A stretch of DNA of 13,867 bases from Proteobacteria bacterium SPGG2. Its GTDB lineage: Bacteria > Pseudomonadota > Gammaproteobacteria > Acidiferrobacterales > SPGG2. The stretch is from assembly GCA_001643475.1 (NCBI GenBank), contig LXTK01000096.1, positions 2,214 through 16,080 on the forward strand, read 5' to 3'. Each line of letters opens with the position of its first letter. Position 1 is the first letter of the stretch. Below the pieces are notes generated by a model, which did not search any database, was not told the DNA's origin, and was given only the letters and a program-made list of their open reading frames with translations. The position numbers were made by a program, and so were the translations under genes. Positions 6,669 through 13,067 of this stretch are shown piece after piece.

Positions 6669-7748
6669 ATGAATATGCCCGCTGCTGCAAACGGCACCGC
6701 GCAGCTTATAGACACCGCGCGTGTAATCCTTAGCCGGCTGCTGGAATCAGTAGATCCGCCGGAAGAGCTGTTACCTCAGATCGAGGCAGTGAAAGAGCAG
6801 CTGGCTACCGACTTGCGGATGGAAGACCTCGGTGAGCTATTAGAGGTTGTGGGCGGTTTCCTTGTTGGGGCCTGGCGCCGAGTGGACCAGGAACGCGTGC
6901 AGTGGAACACATTCTTAGGGCAGCTGGCCGAGCGGCTCGATGAGCTGAATAAGTCCCTTCAGAGTATCGAGCAACAGATGATGGCTGCCTATTACGGGGG
7001 CCGAAAGGCGGAATCAACGGTGGAACGTCAAATCGGCGATATCGAGGCGCAGCTTCATAGGACATCTGATGTGGCGCAGATCAAATCGTATATCCACCAG
7101 CGGGTAGCAGTGATTCGCACACAACTTGAGGACAACCAGGGGAGAGGAACTCTGCAGTTCACGTCGTTGCAGAGACAGTTAAATACACTGAGGGCGATCA
7201 TACAGGAGATACAACAGGAATCGGCGGAGCTGCGCACGCATCACGCCCGCGGCCAGGCAGAAGTCCTGGTCGATCCTGCAACTGGGCTTGCCAGCCGCTG
7301 GGCGTATGAACAAAGGTTACAAGACGAAATCGCTCGCTGGAAGCGCTACGAATCGGCCCTTGTTGTCCAACTATGGAGCGTGGATGATTTCGAAATGATC
7401 AAGGTGGCCTATGGGCAAAAGGCGCGTGACAAAGCGCTGCAACTGGTTGCCAAGATCATGGAAACGAATCTCCGTGAGGCCGACTTCATTGCTCGATATG
7501 ATGCGGGGACGTTGGTGGTTCTACTGCCGGAAACGGACATGGATGTTGCCCAGTCGGTCACTGACAGAATATGCTCTACGATCGCCGGCAGCGGATTCCA
7601 TTACCGCGGCACACCGGTGACAGTTACCGTCTCCTGTGGTTATTCGGGTATTCGGCAAAGAGACATTCCAGAAGCCCTGTTGCAACGCGCCTTTACCGCA
7701 CTGAATCAAGCCGTATCGGAAGGAGGGAGCCGGCACTGCGTTGGCTGA
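6669..7748 (+). CDS. Degenerate GGDEF-domain protein, probable c-di-GMP binder
   Basis: With ATG 6669 the protein has 359 residues. A TTG at 6606 has a better ribosome site (AAGGA 6595-6599) and would add 21 residues; I prefer ATG because recognisable sequence starts only after it. Residues 1-195 are helical and coiled-coil-like (many E, Q, L, R), with no membrane segment, so it is cytoplasmic. The C-terminal GGDEF domain opens with DPATGLASRWAYEQRL (202-217). The signature is DAGTL (278-282) instead of GGDEF, and the first metal aspartate of the DxDxFK motif is serine (S237), so cyclase activity is very unlikely. The RxxD inhibitory-site motif is intact (R269, D272) at the standard five residues before the signature. 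Known proteins of this type (PelD, PopA) bind c-di-GMP as effectors. No HAMP, PAS, EAL or PilZ domain is seen. It stands alone. Confidence 0.8.
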   Translation: MNMPAAANGTAQLIDTARVILSRLLESVDPPEELLPQIEAVKEQLATDLRMEDLGELLEVVGGFLVGAWRRVDQERVQWNTFLGQLAERLDELNKSLQSIEQQMMAAYYGGRKAESTVERQIGDIEAQLHRTSDVAQIKSYIHQRVAVIRTQLEDNQGRGTLQFTSLQRQLNTLRAIIQEIQQESAELRTHHARGQAEVLVDPATGLASRWAYEQRLQDEIARWKRYESALVVQLWSVDDFEMIKVAYGQKARDKALQLVAKIMETNLREADFIARYDAGTLVVLLPETDMDVAQSVTDRICSTIAGSGFHYRGTPVTVTVSCGYSGIRQRDIPEALLQRAFTALNQAVSEGGSRHCVG

Positions 7749-8290
7749 GTAACAAGACGTTACCGACGTTGCGATTCGTCGGCCACTTTTATACCTTATT
7801 CTGTCAGTAGCTCATGGGCAGCTACCTCAAACGAAATACTTTGGTCAAAGATTCCGATGAAGTTCCGGAAGTCCAGTGTTCGCGATCGTGTATTTCACCA
7901 TCTCCGACGAGCCTTGCACGATGGAAATTGTCTTTGGGTCAGCCGGTTCACACGGTCTTGTCGACAAAACGCGATGATAGGTTACTCCTAGTCATGCGTG
8001 GATCAATATCTTGACAATCTGTCTTCCGATGAACTGTTTGGAATTACTGCGATAACTCGATCAAACACATCGCAAGTGTGTAATAGTCGGAATCTACCAA
8101 CGTTACATACCGCAGGAAGCTGGAGCCTGATAGGCCGCCAGTCTTTTTTTGGATCCACCGCGCCTGTTTCTGCAAAGTTGTCTTTTTGAGCCCAATCGTT
8201 GAAGTTGTTTGATAATGCAGACTTAGTACGTTAGATTCGGCCGGCGTCACACACACCTATTTTCGTTTAGCAACACACTGTGAAGTGACT
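7749..8290. other. 542-bp gene-poor interval
   Basis: No frame here gives a recognisable protein. The frames at 7814-8014 and 7998-8189 are low-complexity translations with no ribosome site and no family resemblance. A strong intrinsic terminator lies at 8120-8150. A perfect -35 hexamer TTGACA (8011-8016) has no good -10 box at 16-18 bases. A GATAAT at 8211-8216 could serve the chorismatase gene, but a matching -35 is not clear. The interval may hold a small RNA ending at the terminator, or simply decayed sequence. Confidence 0.5.
8120..8150 (+). terminator. Intrinsic terminator
   Basis: CTGG, A, GCCT, loop GAT, AGGC, CG, CCAG form an eight-pair stem with a small internal bulge (8120-8141). 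It is followed by TC and seven T (8144-8150). This is the best terminator in the window. It lies 370 bases after the GGDEF stop, so it either ends a long 3' untranslated region or an unrecognised small RNA. Confidence 0.65.
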
Positions 8291-9322
8291 ATGGCCACCC
8301 TAAACTCCGGATACGGAAAATCGTCTGGACTTTTCGAAGTAAGGTTTGTCCCCGCATCACGTTTGATGGGCGATCATGTCAATGGGCTACAGCCGGTAGC
8401 TGTAATTCAGTACGGAGAAGGCGAGCCATCTTCGCTATCAGTGGAGTGCCCATCGATTTCTATTCCGGCACCGCAACTCAATACGGAAAACTTGGTCGAG
8501 ATTTGGACCAGTTCTACGCCCGTGACAATGGATGAACAGGATGGAATAGCTTATGCTGCCAATGAGCAAGCGCTTTTCGGTTTATCTCGGTTAGAGGAAA
8601 CGCAAGATCAACTGCTAGACACACTTACCTACAATTCCTACAGAAATATTCTGCGATTTGTGAAGGAAAAAGGGTATTCGAATCTATTGCGCGTATGGAA
8701 CTACCTATCGGACATAAACAACGAGCAAGATGATCTGGAGCGGTATCGTCGCTTCTGCGTAGGACGGTTCAATGCCTTCAGTGAATTCGACGCTGGATTT
8801 GAGCAAGCGCTTCCCGCTGCGACAGCAACAGGTCTACACAATCCGGGATTATTTATCTATTTTTTGGCGGCGCGAGGGACAAGCCAGCCAATCGAAAACC
8901 CACGACAGCTAAATCCTTATCACTATCCTCCGCAGCACAGTCCGCGTAGCCCGTCGTTTTCTCGCGCAATTATGAAAGACTGGGGCGCACACCGTCAGCT
9001 CTTTATATCGGGCACCGGCAGCATTGTGGAACACCAAAGTTTGCACGATGGCGATGTTGTTGCGCAATTGACTGAAATCTTGCGAAACATTGATGCTCTT
9101 TTGGAGCACGCGGCCAACGTTTCGGGCACGGACTTTCGCCATAAATGCACCACTTCGACATTTAAAGTGTATCTTCGCCATGCTGCGGATCTCCGTTTGA
9201 TCCAAGAGCATCTGGCCTATGCGCTAGGTGAGGGCACGTCGGTTCTTCTATTGAACGCAGACCTTTGTCGTAAAGAGCTCCTAATGGAAATCGAGGGCAC
9301 TTACACGCGGAAAGGTGGCTGA
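8291..9322 (+). CDS. Chorismatase of the FkbO/Hyg5/XanB2 family (hydroxybenzoate synthase-like)
   Basis: ATG 8291 gives 343 residues; an in-frame GTG lies at 8285. The GAAG at 8282-8285 fits ATG better. Order of recognisable blocks: RFVPASR near the N-terminus; LLRVWNYLSDIN (132-143); ERYRRFCVGR (150-159); LPAATATG (174-181); the substrate-side block ENPRQLNPYHYP (202-213); SPSFSRA (220-226); LFISGTGSIVEHQSLHDGD (237-255); and the C-terminal NADLCRKELLMEIEG (322-336). This layout and wording closely recall XanB2, which hydrolyses chorismate to 3- and 4-hydroxybenzoate for xanthomonadin and ubiquinone, and the related FkbO and Hyg5. The conserved arginines, the CR pair and the glutamates of EIEG are all present, so activity is likely. 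Whether the product is 3-hydroxybenzoate, 4-hydroxybenzoate or a dihydroxycyclohexadiene acid cannot be decided by eye. No pigment or polyene genes accompany it here. Confidence 0.82.
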   Translation: MATLNSGYGKSSGLFEVRFVPASRLMGDHVNGLQPVAVIQYGEGEPSSLSVECPSISIPAPQLNTENLVEIWTSSTPVTMDEQDGIAYAANEQALFGLSRLEETQDQLLDTLTYNSYRNILRFVKEKGYSNLLRVWNYLSDINNEQDDLERYRRFCVGRFNAFSEFDAGFEQALPAATATGLHNPGLFIYFLAARGTSQPIENPRQLNPYHYPPQHSPRSPSFSRAIMKDWGAHRQLFISGTGSIVEHQSLHDGDVVAQLTEILRNIDALLEHAANVSGTDFRHKCTTSTFKVYLRHAADLRLIQEHLAYALGEGTSVLLLNADLCRKELLMEIEGTYTRKGG

Positions 9323-9325
9323 ACG

Positions 9326-9472
9326 GTCCTGCAAATCGTAAAGGCGAGTAAGCCGCGGCTACGTTATCGCGCGGGTAAAGATGCCGTATTGGTTAACGCG
9401 TTGCACCGCATTTTGCCGGAGGCCCCATTTGAGCGAGTATGGTGGAAACAATTTCACCTCGACGCAGCGTGA
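9326..9472 (+). pseudogene. C-terminal remnant of a short-chain dehydrogenase
   Basis: The frame directly after the chorismatase stop (same frame) encodes 48 residues and a TGA at 9470-9472. It starts VLQIVKASKPRLRYRAGKDA and continues through LHRILPEAPFERVWWKQF. Basic PRLRYR-x-GKDA followed by RxLPxxxFER at the very end is the usual tail of classical SDR oxidoreductases. The Rossmann fold, the catalytic Ser-Tyr-Lys and any start codon are missing, so this is a 5'-truncated relic. It is unrelated to the intact minus-strand SDR at 9943, whose C-terminus differs. The family assignment is from pattern memory. Confidence 0.6.
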
Positions 9473-9511
9473 ATGACAATAAATCAATAAGGTTATCGGT
9501 TGTCAGCAAGA

Positions 9512-9555
9512 GATTGTTCTAACGTGGATGGCAGGGATTGTTCTGACGTGCATGG
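9512..9555 (+). repeat. Two direct repeats of 20 bases, 24-bp period
   Basis: GATTGTTCT-a-ACGTG-g-ATGG (9512-9531) recurs as GATTGTTCT-g-ACGTG-c-ATGG (9536-9555), with 18 of 20 positions identical. ATTGTTCT also recurs at 9892-9899 inside the hairpin mosaic, which links this pair to it. Confidence 0.7.
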
Positions 9556-9614
9556 ACGCACTAATGCCGCGGGTGCAGGGCTAGGATTGTAGGCCGTTCC
9601 TCGACTGCTGTTCC

Positions 9615-9920
9615 GGCAACTGCTCCTGCGTTGCCCTAACTTCCTGCGTCCTTGCAGGTCGCCCGGCGCGACTCTAACTCCTACATCCGTGTAGTCGTGC
9701 TCCTGCATAGCTCTCGGTCGCTGCTCCCGGCGCAACTCTACCTCGGCAACCGCTCCCTGCGTTGCTCTACCTCCTGCATCCCTGCAGTCGTCCTCCTTCT
9801 GACCACCATGGATGGTGGAAATGCAACGGATTGTCAGGAACAATCCTTGCCCTGGAGTCGTAACTTCCGACTTCTCGACAATCGCTCCTGCATTGTTCTG
9901 CTTTCCTACATCCATGTAGG
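9615..9920. repeat. Mosaic of alternating hairpins between convergent genes
   Basis: At least ten perfect stems of 5-7 bp follow one another. Four compound units share one layout: a loop hairpin, a linker near TCTAACT, then a cap hairpin. Unit 1 is GGCAAC/GTTGCC then CCTGC/GCAGG (9615-9658). Unit 2 is GTCGC/GCGAC then CTACA/TGTAG (9658-9694). Unit 3 is GCAAC/GTTGC then CTGCA/TGCAG (9746-9787). Unit 4 is ACAAT/ATTGT then CCTACAT/ATGTAGG (9878-9920). Units 1, 3 and 4 are about 131 bp apart and share a GCTCC(C)TGC loop. Further stems are CCACCAT/ATGGTGG (9803-9818), GGATTGT/ACAATCC (9828-9846) and AGTCG/CGACT (9856-9872). The long minus-strand frame through it (9493-9924) has repeat-driven composition and is not a gene. 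Confidence 0.75.
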
Positions 9921-9942
9921 TCACCTGCCGGTCGCCTGGCGG

Positions 9943-10653
9943 TCAGAACTTTTCAACCCACGGACGTAGATCGACTTCCAACGCCCAGGCACTCCGCGGT
10001 TGGCAATGTAGTTGATAATAAGTTTCCGCTATCGCATCGGGCTCAAGTAGTGCGTCCGGGCCACGCTCCTCAGCGAGAGTGAGGTGACGGCCGGCTGCAA
10101 TGTGACCATCGATGATGACATGCGCCACATGTACACCCTTTGGCCCGAGTTCACGCGCCATACTCTGCGCCAATGCCCGTAACCCGAATTTCCCAACCGC
10201 CAGATTGAAGAACTGTGCACTTCCACGCAACGACGCAGTGGCACCGGTAAAAAGTATCGTGCCCGAGCCTCGGTTTGCCATGATCTTTGCCGCCTCACGG
10301 CCAACCAAAAAACCACCCATGCAGCCTACACGCCAGCAACGTTCGAAATCATTACTGTCCGCTTCAAGGATACTGGCGCGTTGAAAGGCACCAGCGTTAT
10401 ATACAACTAGGTTTGGCTCGCCTAGGTCGAACTTTACCTTCAAGAAGAAGCCAGTTACCGATTTCTCGTTGGTGACGTCGACAGGGTAAGCCCACACTGC
10501 GTCTCCACTAATGCTTGCGGCGATCTCCTTCAGCTGTTCTTCGCGGCGGGCGCCCATGGCCACTTTCATGCCCGCGTCGACGAAGCGCCGACACAACGCC
10601 GTCCCCAAGCCCGGCCCCACCCCGGTCACTACAGCTATCTCGTCTTTCGTCAC
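9943..10653 (-). CDS. Short-chain dehydrogenase/reductase family protein lacking the catalytic Tyr
   Basis: GTG 10653 is chosen because GGGAGGAG sits a few bases upstream on the minus strand; the ATG at 10680 has no ribosome site. The product has 236 residues. VVTGVGPGLG (8-17) is the TGxGxGLG cofactor loop of a classical SDR, and YNAGA (85-89) is the NAG motif. The TGATASLRG block supplies the usual active-site serine (S141) and K155 is present. The residue four before K155, normally tyrosine, is leucine (L151). The stretch LRALAQSMARELGPKGVHVAHVIIDG and the DLRPWVEKF tail belong to a bacterial SDR subfamily in which, as I recall, this position is often phenylalanine. Oxidoreductase activity is therefore uncertain. 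It diverges from sohB and faces the chorismatase and remnant. Confidence 0.82.
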   Translation of the reverse strand: MTKDEIAVVTGVGPGLGTALCRRFVDAGMKVAMGARREEQLKEIAASISGDAVWAYPVDVTNEKSVTGFFLKVKFDLGEPNLVVYNAGAFQRASILEADSNDFERCWRVGCMGGFLVGREAAKIMANRGSGTILFTGATASLRGSAQFFNLAVGKFGLRALAQSMARELGPKGVHVAHVIIDGHIAAGRHLTLAEERGPDALLEPDAIAETYYQLHCQPRSAWALEVDLRPWVEKF

Positions 10654-10765
10654 CTTCTCCTCCCGTGGATGCGCCGACATTTTACTGCGGTGCTACGCAA
10701 TGGAAGGGATGATCCTCGCATCAGGTACACAGCACAAGTGGGTGGGCCGAAGAGCAGAGGTAGTT

Positions 10766-10820
10766 TGGGCTGGCCCATGCTTATTTCCACGTGGCATGAT
10801 TAGGCGCAAGGCCCTATGAT
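10766..10820 (+). promoter_or_regulatory. Palindromes and candidate -10 box upstream of sohB
   Basis: The divergent interval 10654-10847 contains TGGGC-TG-GCCCA (10766-10777), the 8-base palindrome CCACGTGG (10787-10794) and TATGAT (10815-10820), a good -10 box with only a poor -35 (TGGCAT, 10792-10797). The palindromes may be operator sites shared by the two divergent genes; this is inferred from position. Confidence 0.3.
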
Positions 10821-10847
10821 GTTTCAGATATTGCGAAGGAGAGGAGC

Positions 10848-11876
10848 ATGGTCGACATCTTAATGCAGTACGGATTATTTCTGGCCAAGGCGGTGACGAT
10901 TATTATTACTATTGCAATCATCATCATACTTGGTATGTCGTTATCTAAACGCGGTCGTCCGCAGGAGAAGCTGGAGGTCGATAACCTGAACCAGAAATAT
11001 GATTCAATGGCATTGGCGCTGAAACGAAGTGTGTTGTCCAGAAAGCACTATAAACAGGAAGCCAAAGCGGAGAAGGCTCGCCAAAAGGCAGAGAAGAAAG
11101 CCAAAGACGAGCCGGACGGCAGGAAACGTATCTTTGTTTTAAATTTTCGTGGAGATATCAGGGCGAGTGCGGTTGCATCGTTGCGTGAGGAAATTACCAC
11201 CGTACTTACCATGGCAACACGAAAGGACGAAGTCTTCGTACGCCTCGAAAATGCCGGTGGCTTGGTCCATGAACACGGTCTCGCGGCATCGCAATTGCTG
11301 CGTATTAAAGATAGAAAGATTCCATTGACGGTGGCGGTCGACAAAGTTGCCGCGAGTGGCGGATATCTTATGGCTTGTGTAGCCAATAGAATAATCGCGG
11401 CTCCCTTCGCTATAGTTGGTTCGATCGGTGTGTTGGCACAGATACCGAACTTTCACCGACTGTTGAATAAGCACGGCGTGGATTTTGAGCAGATAAAGGC
11501 AGGTGAATTCAAGAGAACCGTGACCGTATTTGGTAAGAATACGGATAAGGACCGCAAGAAACTGAAAGAAGAAGTAGAGGATACTCACGAGCTGTTTAAG
11601 AGCTTTGTTGCTGAGAATCGTCCGGATTTAGACATAAAGCGGGTAGCTACCGGCGAACACTGGTACGGGACGCGTGCGCTGGAGTTAAAACTCATTAATA
11701 ACGTACAGACGAGTGACGACTATCTGCTCACGGCCAGCAAGAACGCCGATCTATATGAAGTCACTTACACCACCAGGAAGACTTTCAGCGAAAAACTGGT
11801 CGCCAATATGCAATCAGTAATAGATAACGCGCTTCTATCTTGGTGGCAACGCGCGGAGCGTGGACGAGTCATGTAG
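10848..11876 (+). CDS. sohB: SohB-type inner-membrane serine protease (peptidase S49)
   Basis: ATG 10848 follows an excellent ribosome site (AAGGAGAGGAG). The 342-residue protein has an N-terminal membrane segment (about 9-31, rich in I, V, L, T). A charged, lysine- and alanine-rich helical linker follows (60-92), and the S49 protease domain starts at RKRIFVLNFRGDIRA. The nucleophile is S170 in VAASGGYLMA and the general base is K222 in AGEFKRT, spaced as in SohB/SppA Ser-Lys proteases. VGSIGV (190-195) is also typical. Length and layout match E. coli SohB, placing the catalytic domain on the periplasmic side; its cellular substrates are not well defined. It is a single gene with its own promoter region, diverging from the SDR and converging on djlA. 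Confidence 0.93.
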   Translation: MVDILMQYGLFLAKAVTIIITIAIIIILGMSLSKRGRPQEKLEVDNLNQKYDSMALALKRSVLSRKHYKQEAKAEKARQKAEKKAKDEPDGRKRIFVLNFRGDIRASAVASLREEITTVLTMATRKDEVFVRLENAGGLVHEHGLAASQLLRIKDRKIPLTVAVDKVAASGGYLMACVANRIIAAPFAIVGSIGVLAQIPNFHRLLNKHGVDFEQIKAGEFKRTVTVFGKNTDKDRKKLKEEVEDTHELFKSFVAENRPDLDIKRVATGEHWYGTRALELKLINNVQTSDDYLLTASKNADLYEVTYTTRKTFSEKLVANMQSVIDNALLSWWQRAERGRVM

Positions 11877-12159
11877 CGCAGCGGATCATGTCTCTGAAGG
11901 CGACCAGTCAGGCAAGCCGGGTTGGCCACGGGATGGCCGAGATGGCATAGCGATGACACAGTGGGGATCTTCTTGGAGACGACCCGTTTGTCGGTGCCGG
12001 TGCTCTACGCAGCCGGGGTTTGCCCGACGCGCCGCTTAACACCCCGCATGACCACGCTCGACCGGTAGCGCGCTGACGGCCTAACCATTAGGGCTCGGCA
12101 CGGGCTGTAATATTCCCGCTTAGTTGGGTTGTAATATGCAAGAAAACCCACCGCGCTTG
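11877..12159. other. 283-bp spacer between convergent sohB and djlA
   Basis: No coding sequence is recognised. A GGCCA-CGGGA-TGGCC hairpin lies at 11924-11938 without a T-run. GGGCTGTAATAT (12102-12113) and GGGTTGTAATAT (12126-12137) are direct repeats with a 24-bp period. TGGGTT/AACCCA (12125-12150) could form a loose hairpin after djlA. No strong terminator is visible for either gene. Confidence 0.5.
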
Positions 12160-12966
12160 TCAGTGAAGTTGTCGTCTCGTCTCGGAGATCTGATCATACG
12201 CGCGGTTGATCTCCTGGGTCTTGTCCTTGGCCAATGTCATCATCTCTTCTGGAAGCCCCTTAGCCACAAGCTTATCGGGATGATGTTGACTCATCAGCCG
12301 TCGGTAGACCTTTCTGATGTGTTCGTCGCTGGCGTCTTCGGATACACCGAGCACCGAATAGGCATCGGCAAGTGATGGTTTTTGGGTTGTAGCTTCTGCG
12401 CCTTCATAATACTCGTAGTACTGCTGTGTGCCACGAACCATACCGACCAGATACTCGAACTCCTGGCGCGAAAAACCCAAGCGCTCGAAGATGTGAAGCA
12501 AGACCCTGCTCTCGGATGGATCCAGTCGTTGGTCAGCAAAGGCGACTTGCAGTTGCAACTCTAGGAACATTTGTATCAAGGTATGTCGGTGATGGCATTC
12601 ACGATGAAATTGTTCGAGCACATCATCAAGTGGAAAATTGGGTTGTTTCCCGGAATTGAAGAGATTGACGGCCGTTCTACACTGGTCGGGCGACAAGCCC
12701 ATATGCGCCATGGTGCGTTTTGCCAACGCGATTTCGGCCTCCGACACCTGCCCATCCGCCTTGGCCACATGTCCCATAATGGAGAACGTGGCGGTGAAGA
12801 ACGCAGTTTGTACGCGCTCTTGGTCGCCGAGGTGATAGCGCACACCGGCGCGACCGCCGAGGGCAGAATCAACCTGATGACCAAGTGCAGCCCCTAACAT
12901 TGCGCCCAGTGGTCCACCCAGCATAAAGCCGAAGGTGCCACCGATTAGTTTTCCCCACCAAGCCAT
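12160..12966 (-). CDS. djlA: DjlA-type co-chaperone (TerB-like domain plus J domain)
   Basis: Start ATG 12966 gives 268 residues beginning MAWWGKLIGG, matching the usual DjlA N-terminus; an upstream ATG at 13014 would add 16 atypical residues. Residues 5-30 form one glycine-rich membrane segment (GGTFGFMLGGPLGAMLGAALGH), as expected for this inner-membrane protein. A TerB-like helical domain follows (about 54-180), with the acidic KADGQVSEAEI motif. The C-terminal J domain (200-268) contains the HPD motif (229-231), which stimulates the DnaK ATPase. The order membrane anchor, TerB, J domain is diagnostic. In E. coli DjlA is linked to envelope stress and capsule regulation. Its spacing to the divergent gene at 13068 is 101 bases. 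Confidence 0.94.
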   Translation of the reverse strand: MAWWGKLIGGTFGFMLGGPLGAMLGAALGHQVDSALGGRAGVRYHLGDQERVQTAFFTATFSIMGHVAKADGQVSEAEIALAKRTMAHMGLSPDQCRTAVNLFNSGKQPNFPLDDVLEQFHRECHHRHTLIQMFLELQLQVAFADQRLDPSESRVLLHIFERLGFSRQEFEYLVGMVRGTQQYYEYYEGAEATTQKPSLADAYSVLGVSEDASDEHIRKVYRRLMSQHHPDKLVAKGLPEEMMTLAKDKTQEINRAYDQISETRRQLH

Positions 12967-13067
12967 AAATAGCAGCCTCAAATGGGCTTCTGTTGAGCCG
13001 AAAAGATACAACATCCTAACATGGAGTGGTGGTCATGTTGTTTCTACTCTAGTGCGCTCCTGACATA

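Noticed and set aside
7814..8189. Two small + strand frames in the gene-poor gap
   Set aside because: They have no ribosome sites, no family resemblance and unlikely amino-acid patterns, and they overlap each other.
9615..9920. CRISPR array or integron attC array
   Set aside because: The units are not identical repeats with unique spacers, and stem sequences change between units. The GTTAGRG-like words on the minus strand miss the final pyrimidine of attC boxes, and there are no cassette genes or integrase.
9493..9924. 143-residue minus-strand frame through the hairpin mosaic
   Set aside because: Translation of palindromic repeats gives repetitive Arg/Gly/Gln-rich sequence. The frame has no ribosome site and covers nothing but the repeats.
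12124..12375. 83-residue + strand frame starting in the djlA spacer
   Set aside because: It mostly mirrors the djlA coding strand, whose J domain is unmistakable.
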